A stretch of DNA of 64,000 nt. Source: Methylophilales bacterium (lineage in GTDB: Bacteria; Pseudomonadota; Gammaproteobacteria; Burkholderiales; Methylophilaceae). Made by a program: the position numbers and the translations under genes. The DNA lies in the NCBI GenBank assembly GCA_019823025.1, contig CP081940.1, forward strand, positions 434,001 through 498,000, written 5' to 3'. Positions within the stretch are counted from its first letter, which is position 1, and the number at the start of each line of letters is the position of its first letter. Below the pieces are notes generated by a model. That model had not been told where the DNA came from. It made no database searches and was given only the letters and a program-made list of their open reading frames with translations. This document shows, piece after piece, positions 29,734-35,646 of this stretch.

Positions 29734-30664
29734 TCAATATCTCTTGTAACTCTTTTTTATGACCCCAAAACTTTAATCTTCTATAGAAATTCGTTTTAAA
29801 TAAAATTTTGAAGGAACCCAGATAAAGAGAAAGGTTTAAATTAGAGATCTTTTTTGATTTTAAATCTTCAAGGATAGTTTTAAAAACGTCATACTCAGTT
29901 TTTGCTTCAAAGATATGATGATACAAATAACAATCTTCTTTTCTATTATCGCTTTCGGTAAAAGACTTAATTTTTACCCCCTCTAAATTGAGTAGCGATA
30001 TTTTTTTTAAAAGCATCAGATCACTGAATACAAATTTATTTTGGCTATTAAGATTTGTATTAATTTTTTTACCTCCACCACTAAACCAAATAGAATTAAT
30101 TGGATACTGACCCTTGTCTTCTCTTTTTTTGTTGGCAGGATAATCAAATAAAAACATTTGTAATTCATTTATAAATTTATGCCACCAGACTTCATCTTGC
30201 CCAAAAGGTAAAAAATCTCTGTTGGGAACTTGATTGATTTCTTCTGGGAAATAAGTAGATATATTTGAATTTTTTATCGTTGCAAAGAATAATTTATTTT
30301 CAAAAATAAAGAAGCTCTGGTCGTTAGTAGAAAAGTGTTGATTAAGATCGATGCATAATGAATTTAATTCATCAGGACTACACTCATTTTCTAAATTTTT
30401 TTCAAACTTATAAAAATCTCTTTGAAGTGAAAAATAGCAGGGTGTTGCCTGAAAAAAAGTATATTTGGAGTCTGGTGTGAATTCTTCACCCGCCAAAATG
30501 GCGCCAACAGGATAATCATTTTGTTGCTCAATATTAAAATCATTACATACTTCCTTCTCAAAGGAATTATTTTTAATTATTGAGTGATCGCATAATTTTA
30601 TTAACTGATTTAAATATTCACTTTGCGGAATGAAGTCACATTTAATTTTATAAAATTGAGTCAA
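29723..30664 (-). CDS. Phosphoglycerate mutase-like family protein, beside recJ
   Basis: This 313-residue cytoplasmic protein has no signal or membrane segment. It carries ELQMFLFDYPANKKREDKG followed by INSIWFSGGGKK around residues 165-205. These signatures belong to a betaproteobacterial family often labelled phosphoglycerate mutase and commonly placed next to recJ. I see none of the phosphatase-type catalytic motifs of true mutases, so that name should not be taken as a function. It begins with TTG inside a TTGA overlap with the small membrane gene upstream. Confidence 0.65.
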   Translation of the reverse strand: MTQFYKIKCDFIPQSEYLNQLIKLCDHSIIKNNSFEKEVCNDFNIEQQNDYPVGAILAGEEFTPDSKYTFFQATPCYFSLQRDFYKFEKNLENECSPDELNSLCIDLNQHFSTNDQSFFIFENKLFFATIKNSNISTYFPEEINQVPNRDFLPFGQDEVWWHKFINELQMFLFDYPANKKREDKGQYPINSIWFSGGGKKINTNLNSQNKFVFSDLMLLKKISLLNLEGVKIKSFTESDNRKEDCYLYHHIFEAKTEYDVFKTILEDLKSKKISNLNLSLYLGSFKILFKTNFYRRLKFWGHKKELQEILNEA

Positions 30665-30804
30665 ACCTTGATAACAAAAAGATAAATAAGTAAACCGAAA
30701 TAAAGTAAGGCAAATATAGCTACGATGAAAAATATAAGGAATAAATTATTATGAATTTTTTTTAAAATAACCTTAATTTCGTTTATGTCTTTATCTATCT
30801 TCAT
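30661..30804 (-). CDS. Small single-span membrane protein (47 residues)
   Basis: This 47-residue frame starts MKIDKDINEIKVILKKIHNN, a charged amphipathic N terminus, followed by one hydrophobic helix (about 21-45) and ending IKV. The ATG is only five bases after the end of tRNA-Leu(UAA), without a clear ribosome site. Its TGA overlaps the TTG start of the next gene (TTGA), so it may serve to couple translation. The amino-acid pattern looks like a real membrane anchor. I do not recognise a family. Confidence 0.55.
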   Translation of the reverse strand: MKIDKDINEIKVILKKIHNNLFLIFFIVAIFALLYFGLLIYLFVIKV

Positions 30805-30809
30805 TGAAT

Positions 30810-30896
30810 TGGTGCCCGGGGCCGGAATCGAACCGGCACGACCGTGAGGTCGAGGGATTTTAAGTCCCTTGCGTCTACCAATTTCGCCACCCGGGC
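30810..30896 (-). tRNA. tRNA-Leu(UAA)
   Basis: This 87-base class II tRNA has acceptor GCCCGGG paired with CCCGGGC, anticodon loop CTTAAAA (anticodon TAA in DNA), a long variable arm and an encoded CCA. A 27-base part covering the D-arm side and anticodon stem-loop is repeated exactly at 32108-32134. Confidence 0.97.
30854..30880. repeat. 27-bp direct repeat, copy inside tRNA-Leu(UAA)
   Basis: This segment is identical over 27 bases to 32108-32134. It covers the anticodon stem-loop and part of the D-arm of the intact tRNA. Such tRNA segments are common integrase attachment sites, which suggests one end of a past insertion. Confidence 0.8.
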
Positions 30897-30959
30897 TTGC
30901 AGTAACAGTATGGTGTGGCGAGATTTTAACACATTTTTATGAACATTTAATTTCATGTT

Positions 30960-30988
30960 TTGTGCCATTTTTATGACACAATTTTTTT
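30960..30988. promoter_or_regulatory. Palindrome followed by T tract
   Basis: TTGTG-c-CAT-tttt-ATG-a-CACAA forms an eight-pair stem with one mismatch, followed by seven T on the plus strand. No plus-strand gene ends here, so it may be an operator or the mark of a lost gene. It lies between tRNA-Leu(UAA) and the outer membrane protein gene. The rest of 30897-31118 shows no gene. Confidence 0.35.
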
Positions 30989-31121
30989 GTTATTTGCTTG
31001 AATAACCCAGCAAATGAGTGGATGTTTTACTTGACTATGGTTAATCAATATCAGTAAAGATTAGTTCACTTTTGAGAATTATTATTGTTGGTAAAAGGAT
31101 TAAATTACTAGTAGATTTTCT

Positions 31122-31150
31122 AAAAAAAAAGAGCCGTTAGGTTCTTTTTT
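31122..31150 (-). terminator. Intrinsic terminator of the outer membrane protein gene
   Basis: A five-base stem GAGCC / GGTTC (one G-T pair, loop GTTA) is extended by an A run pairing with a T run. On the minus strand it lies 21 bases beyond the stop of the gene at 31171 and ends in a run of T. It is short but well placed. Confidence 0.7.
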
Positions 31151-31170
31151 CTTAAAATACACTTTTTAAG

Positions 31171-31884
31171 TTATTTGAACCAATAAGCCAATCCGATTCG
31201 TAATGTTTGGTCATCATAGTCGTAATGTTGTTGTGCCCCAGCACCATACATATATGCAGTATCGACAGTTTCGGAACCATAATTGGTATAAAGGTATTCT
31301 GCACTCATTGAAAGATTATCAGAAATAAAATGCTCCCCACCTAAACCGATAACCCAACCATCTGAATGTTTCTTGTTTGTTGCTGTTCCGTTAAATTGCC
31401 CACCCCCTACACCAACGGTAACTTGGTCTGTACGCTCAATATCTATTCTTGAATAACCTGAGGTTAAATATACAAGAGATTTTGAATTATCAAATAAATA
31501 ACCCAATTTTGCTTTTAGATCGAAACGATTATCAATTTTTGCGCTTTCAGGATAGCGAGTATCTATTACTCCATTCACATACCAAGTAGCATTGTGCTTG
31601 TCATTATCATATTTATGAAAACTTGCGTCCAAGCCAAATACTATTTTGTCTGAAACAAGCCAGTTATAACCTCCCTTAAGTCCTAAAGATAGGCTTCCGT
31701 CATAATCAGTATCTAAAGTATATCCTGAAGAAACTCCATTAGACGACTCAGTACCTTTTTCATCTGAAGACATGACTCTTGATAAATCTATACCTAAATA
31801 CGCTCCTTCAAACAAAGATCGAGTTTCAGAGAACGCTGTAGTTGAGATAAATATAAGTGATACAAAAAGATTTATTTTTTTCAT
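31171..31884 (-). CDS. Outer membrane beta-barrel protein
   Basis: This 237-residue exported protein has a signal peptide of about 19 residues (MKKINLFVSLIFISTTAFS). The mature part alternates polar and aromatic residues in short strands separated by Gly/Asn/Asp turns: GLKGGYNWLVSDKIVFGLD, KAKLGYLF, LSMSAEYLYTNYG and TLRIGLAYWFK at the end. This is the pattern of small eight-stranded opacity/OmpA-like porins. It is a single-gene unit with its own terminator and a leader of about 200 bases. It lies between two copies of a tRNA-Leu segment, so it may have been inserted. The ligand or role is unknown. Confidence 0.8.
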   Translation of the reverse strand: MKKINLFVSLIFISTTAFSETRSLFEGAYLGIDLSRVMSSDEKGTESSNGVSSGYTLDTDYDGSLSLGLKGGYNWLVSDKIVFGLDASFHKYDNDKHNATWYVNGVIDTRYPESAKIDNRFDLKAKLGYLFDNSKSLVYLTSGYSRIDIERTDQVTVGVGGGQFNGTATNKKHSDGWVIGLGGEHFISDNLSMSAEYLYTNYGSETVDTAYMYGAGAQQHYDYDDQTLRIGLAYWFK

Positions 31885-32174
31885 TGACAGGTTCTCATTA
31901 AATTTAGTTTAAGGAGTAACGTAAAAGAAATGTCGTTATCAAGATCCTAATTAATCAAATTATACATGTTTTGTTACTAATCTTATCGAGAATTTTTAAC
32001 AGGTGAGAATAGATAACAATAGGAGTTTCGGTGAGTCAAGAGTGAGTCATTTTGAATTTTTTAGTGCTCTTGAAGGTGCATAAACACTGGAGATATGCCT
32101 TGATTTTGGGATTTTAAGTCCCTTGCGTCTACCATTAATACTGGAGATCTGTTAGCTTAATTCCACAATTAAAA
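31885..32174. other. Upstream region of the outer membrane protein gene
   Basis: No gene is seen in this 290-base stretch. It should contain the promoter and leader of the outer membrane protein gene. It holds a paired GTGAGTCA (32031-32038 and 32042-32049), the 27-bp tRNA-Leu fragment, and a short ACTGGAGAT repeat on each side of that fragment (about 32086-32094 and 32139-32148). Confidence 0.5.
32108..32134. repeat. 27-bp direct repeat, displaced tRNA-Leu(UAA) fragment
   Basis: This is an exact copy of 27 bases of tRNA-Leu(UAA), lying 40 bases from tRNA-Cys, where tRNA-Leu normally sits in related genomes. Acceptor, T-arm and most of the D-arm are missing, so it is not a tRNA gene. It is best read as a remnant or attachment site left by an insertion. 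Confidence 0.8.
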
Positions 32175-32248
32175 TGGAGGCGCGTGCCGGAATCGAACCG
32201 GCGTCTAAGGCTTTGCAGGCCTCTGCATAACCACTTTGCTAACGCGCC
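32175..32248 (-). tRNA. tRNA-Cys(GCA)
   Basis: This 74-base tRNA has acceptor GGCGCG / CGCGCC, anticodon loop CTGCAAA (anticodon GCA), T-arm GGTTCGATTCC, and encoded CCA. It follows tRNA-Gly, with a terminator-like hairpin between them. Confidence 0.95.
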
Positions 32249-32261
32249 ACTAACTAAACAA

Positions 32262-32285
32262 AAAAAGGGAATAAATTCCCTTTTT
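32262..32285 (-). terminator. Terminator-like hairpin between tRNA-Gly and tRNA-Cys
   Basis: GGGAA / TTCCC with loop TAAA is extended by five A-T pairs and followed on the minus strand by T's. The form is that of an intrinsic terminator. It could instead be a processing hairpin in a joint tRNA transcript, because only 13 bases separate it from tRNA-Cys. Confidence 0.6.
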
Positions 32286-32295
32286 AACAAAAAAT

Positions 32296-32371
32296 TGGAG
32301 CGGGAAACGAGGTTCGAACTCGCGACCTATACCTTGGCAAGGTATCGCTCTACCAGCTGAGCTATTCCCGC
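32296..32371 (-). tRNA. tRNA-Gly(GCC)
   Basis: This 76-base tRNA has acceptor GCGGGAA / TTCCCGC, anticodon loop TTGCCAA (anticodon GCC), and an encoded CCA. It follows pgsA by 71 bases, the usual order in Betaproteobacteria and pseudomonads. Confidence 0.96.
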
Positions 32372-32442
32372 AAACAGAAGGCAGTATTTTAGCTATTTTT
32401 CGCATACTGTCAATGATAGTAAAAATTGTAACTTAATAACCA

Positions 32443-33012
32443 TTACATTTTTTTTACGGCATTTATTGATATTTTCAAATAATAAAACATCGATATAACG
32501 GTCAGTAATGCTGCTAGATATATCAAGATTTCTCCTATTTTTTGTATCGGAATAAATCCAATATTTTCAAAATATAATAAAAATATAATAGCCGCCATTT
32601 GTGCGGTAGTTTTTAATTTGCCAATAAAGGCGACAGCAATACTTTGCGACTTGCCTAACTGCGCCATCCATTCTCTTAAAGAGCTAACCGTAAATTCTCT
32701 ACCAATAATAATTAATGCAATCACTAAGTTAATGCGCCCTAGATCTAATAACAAAAGCAATGCTGTAATCACAATTAATTTATCAGCCACTGGATCAAGG
32801 AAGGCACCAAATTTTGATGTTTGTTTTAATTTTCTCGCTAAATACCCATCAAGCCAATCTGTGATTGCTGCTAAAGAAAAGATAAAAGTTCCTAAGATAT
32901 TTTTTTCCGTCAGGCTGAGAGTGCTATCAGGTACATAAAAAATAATGACTAAGACAGGTATTAAGGCTACCCTAAATAAAGTCAGTAAATTTGGTACATT
33001 AATAATTTTCAA
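32443..33012 (-). CDS. pgsA: CDP-diacylglycerol-glycerol-3-phosphate 3-phosphatidyltransferase
   Basis: This 189-residue inner membrane enzyme makes phosphatidylglycerol phosphate, the committed step to phosphatidylglycerol and cardiolipin. The CDP-alcohol phosphotransferase signature D-G-x2-A-R-x8-G-x3-D-x3-D is visible in AITDWLDGYLARKLKQTSKF and GAFLDPVADK, around residues 55-83. Length and four to five hydrophobic helices are normal. It starts 12 bases after uvrC. Confidence 0.96.
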   Translation of the reverse strand: MKIINVPNLLTLFRVALIPVLVIIFYVPDSTLSLTEKNILGTFIFSLAAITDWLDGYLARKLKQTSKFGAFLDPVADKLIVITALLLLLDLGRINLVIALIIIGREFTVSSLREWMAQLGKSQSIAVAFIGKLKTTAQMAAIIFLLYFENIGFIPIQKIGEILIYLAALLTVISMFYYLKISINAVKKM

Positions 33013-33024
33013 TGAATCTGCCCT

Positions 33025-34824
33025 TTAATGAAAATGATTGTAAATAGTCTCGGCTAATTTTACATTAATTCCTTCGACTAATAATAGCTCTCGAACATCA
33101 GCCTCTTTGATACCTTGAATTCCACCAAAGTAGACAAGTAAATTTCTTCGTTTCGTTTGTCCTATGCCTTCAATTTCTTCCAATGAGGAGGTGAATCGAG
33201 CTTTTTTTCTTCTTGCCCTGTGGCCTGTAATTGCAAATCGATGGGCCTCATCTCGTATTTGAATGATTAATTGAAAGCCCATGTTATTGATATCGATATT
33301 TTCTAAAATATCTCCATTCGCAATGTGTAATGTTTCAGCTCCAGATTTTCTTTTTTCGCCCTTGGTTACCCCTACCAGGATTATGTCATCCAAGCTAAGT
33401 TGCTTCATAATCTTGACAGCAATACCTAGCTGACCCTTTCCACCATCAATCAGAACGACATCTGGTCTTATCCCATCTGTATCAACAATTTTTTTATACC
33501 GTCTCTCTAACACCTCTTGCATGGCAGCATAATCGTCACCAGGCTTATTATTTTTGATGTTATATCGGCGGTAATCTTTTTTTTGAATTCCATTTTTATC
33601 AAATACCACACAAGAGGCAACAGTCCCCTCACCCATCATATGGCTGACATCAAAACATTCAATTCGATTTTTATTTGAGGGAATATTTAATAACTGAGTA
33701 AATGCCTCAATTTTATTTTTAAAGCTTAATGTTTCATTACTTTTTTGGCTTATAGCAATCAATGCATTTTTCTTTGCCATTTCCATCCACATTCTTTTTT
33801 CATTCGTTAGCCTAGTAATGATTTTAATTTTTTTATATTTTTTTAATTCAAAAAATTTCTCAAGTAAGCCCTTGTTTACTTTTTTCTCAATGATAACGAC
33901 AGGTGGTGGTGACTTTTCATCATAATATTGAGCGATAAAAATTTCTAGAATGTTATTGTCTGAATTATCTGCTATACCCTTTGGGAAAAAACTTTTATCT
34001 CCTAGGTGCTTAGCATTTCTGATCATCACTAAATTTACACAAAAAACTCCATCTTTTTCTTCGATTGCAATAATATCAGCATCATTTTCACTAAAATCAC
34101 TTACAAATTGTTTGAGTCTGACTTGTCTTAAACTTTGAATTCTATCTCTGAAAATAGCCGCTCTTTCAAACTCATTATTTTCTGAAAAAATATTCATCTT
34201 TTCAGATAAGCTATTGATTACCTTAGTATCTTTCCCATTTAAAAACATCATTGCCTGATCAATATCTTCCCTGTAGTCATCCTCTGAGATTAAATCAACA
34301 CAAGGTGCTGAACATCTTTGAATTTGATGTTCCATACAGGGACGTGATCTATTTTTAAATACAGAATTTTCACATGTTCTTAATAAAAAAACTTTTTGTA
34401 AAAGTTTTATGCTATCTCTGACCGCAGGTGAATTTGGAAAAGGCCCAAAATAATTTTGATCTTTTTTTTGTACGCCTCGATGAAATGATATTCTTGGGTA
34501 CTGGTCGCCTGAAATTTTTAAATAAGGATATGATTTGTCATCCCTAAAAATAACATTGTATCTTGGCATGTGATTTCTAATTAGGTTATTCTCAAGAATT
34601 AAGGCTTCTGCCTCAGTATTTGTCACAGTAAATTCAATAGAATTTATATTACTTACCATCATTTTTGTTCTGGGGCTTGCGTGATTCTTTCCAAAATACG
34701 AATTCACCCTTTTTTTAATATCCTTGGCCTTACCGATATAAATGATCTCATTTTTATCATTGATCATTCTATATATACCCGGCAGGCTGGGAAATTTTTT
34801 AATCTCTTTTTTTAGATCATTCAA
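33025..34824 (-). CDS. uvrC: Excinuclease ABC subunit C
   Basis: This protein of about 599 residues makes both incisions in nucleotide excision repair. In order: the GIY-YIG nuclease (LPGIYRM then IIYIGKAKDIKKRVNSYF), a cysteine-containing middle (CMEHQIQRCSAPC), a UVR motif, the RNase H-like nuclease (IECFDVSHMMGEGTVASCVV and DVVLIDGGKGQL) and C-terminal helix-hairpin-helix repeats. I chose TTG at 34824, two bases after the tautomerase stop. A longer frame to 34857 lies inside the tautomerase gene and adds residues unlike UvrC. Confidence 0.95.
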   Translation of the reverse strand: MNDLKKEIKKFPSLPGIYRMINDKNEIIYIGKAKDIKKRVNSYFGKNHASPRTKMMVSNINSIEFTVTNTEAEALILENNLIRNHMPRYNVIFRDDKSYPYLKISGDQYPRISFHRGVQKKDQNYFGPFPNSPAVRDSIKLLQKVFLLRTCENSVFKNRSRPCMEHQIQRCSAPCVDLISEDDYREDIDQAMMFLNGKDTKVINSLSEKMNIFSENNEFERAAIFRDRIQSLRQVRLKQFVSDFSENDADIIAIEEKDGVFCVNLVMIRNAKHLGDKSFFPKGIADNSDNNILEIFIAQYYDEKSPPPVVIIEKKVNKGLLEKFFELKKYKKIKIITRLTNEKRMWMEMAKKNALIAISQKSNETLSFKNKIEAFTQLLNIPSNKNRIECFDVSHMMGEGTVASCVVFDKNGIQKKDYRRYNIKNNKPGDDYAAMQEVLERRYKKIVDTDGIRPDVVLIDGGKGQLGIAVKIMKQLSLDDIILVGVTKGEKRKSGAETLHIANGDILENIDINNMGFQLIIQIRDEAHRFAITGHRARRKKARFTSSLEEIEGIGQTKRRNLLVYFGGIQGIKEADVRELLLVEGINVKLAETIYNHFH

Positions 34825-34826
34825 AA

Positions 34827-35006
34827 CTAACCCAGTAAATTGCCTCCAATTGCCCAATCTTCAGATTCAACTTCTTCAAATACGATATAGGTATATGATG
34901 CTGGTTTGTTAGCAACCCTTTGCATTACATCCGTTATTTCCTTCGCTATTTCTTGCTTTTGGTTTTTATCAAGTTTTCCAGCGAGTTTCACATTTATATA
35001 TGGCAT
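34827..35006 (-). CDS. 4-oxalocrotonate tautomerase family protein
   Basis: This 59-residue protein starts MPYINVKLAGKL. After removal of Met, Pro2 would be the catalytic base of the tautomerase superfamily. The pattern QKQEIAKEITDVM followed by a beta strand YTYIVFEEV and a Trp-Ala-x-Gly-Gly end (SEDWAIGG) fits the small hexameric members. GGAGG precedes the ATG. It lies between the uracil-DNA glycosylase and uvrC genes with two-base gaps on each side. The natural substrate is unknown; many members are not on a degradation pathway. Confidence 0.88.
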   Translation of the reverse strand: MPYINVKLAGKLDKNQKQEIAKEITDVMQRVANKPASYTYIVFEEVESEDWAIGGNLLG

Positions 35007-35008
35007 TT

Positions 35009-35638
35009 TTATTCCTCCATTTCTTTTTTGATTGATAAAAAAACATCATTAAACATTTGAGTTGTTAATCTCCTTGTTTGAGTATTATATCGACTGCAGT
35101 GGTAACTATCATAAAGAATTAGGTCATTTGGTAATTCATGCCTAGCGGCATGAGAAAAACTAAAATTTTTTTTTGTTAAGGTGAGTGCAGATAAAATCGC
35201 GTTATGTGCAATTGTTCCTAACGCTAATAGGATAGTTTTAGGTTTAAGCAATTCTATCTCGCATTTTAGGAATTGATTGCAATTTTTAATTTCTAGCGTT
35301 GTGGGTTTGTTGAGGGGGGGTAGGCACTTTACGGCATTGGTAATTCTACAATTATGTAACTCAAGGCCATCACTCCTCTCCTTTGAGTTCGGTTTATTTG
35401 AGAGACCATGCTTAAATAATGTTTCATATAAAATGATGCCCGCGTGATCACCCGTAAAGGGGCGGCCAGTTTTATTCGCTCCATGAAGGCCTGGAGCCAA
35501 TCCCACAATGAGTAACTTTATATTTTTATCCCCAAAGGCTGGGACAGGCTTACAAAAATAATCTGGGTATTTTTTCTTTGAAACACTTAGAAAATCATTT
35601 AACCGATCACATCTATTACAATTAGCATCATAATTCAT
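35009..35638 (-). CDS. Uracil-DNA glycosylase, family 5 (UDGb)
   Basis: This 209-residue DNA repair enzyme is predicted to remove uracil and other damaged bases. Motif A is GLAPGLHGANKTGRPFTGDH (about residues 46-65), of the family 5 type with Ala rather than the usual acidic residue. The C-terminal motif is SYHCSRYN. Cysteines for a 4Fe-4S cluster are arranged as C7-x2-C10 and later KCLPPLNKPTTLEIKNC (C-x14-C). It forms a tight group with the tautomerase and uvrC genes. Family 1 enzymes are unrelated in motif. Confidence 0.88.
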   Translation of the reverse strand: MNYDANCNRCDRLNDFLSVSKKKYPDYFCKPVPAFGDKNIKLLIVGLAPGLHGANKTGRPFTGDHAGIILYETLFKHGLSNKPNSKERSDGLELHNCRITNAVKCLPPLNKPTTLEIKNCNQFLKCEIELLKPKTILLALGTIAHNAILSALTLTKKNFSFSHAARHELPNDLILYDSYHCSRYNTQTRRLTTQMFNDVFLSIKKEMEE

Positions 35639-35646
35639 TTTAAAAA

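Noticed and set aside
28057..30664. Broken recJ with its C terminus in the neighbouring gene
   Set aside because: recJ has all DHH and DHHA1 motifs in one frame; the neighbour is a separate conserved protein with its own start.
32108..32134. Second tRNA-Leu(UAA) gene
   Set aside because: Only 27 bases match; acceptor stem, T-arm and variable arm are absent, so no tRNA can form.
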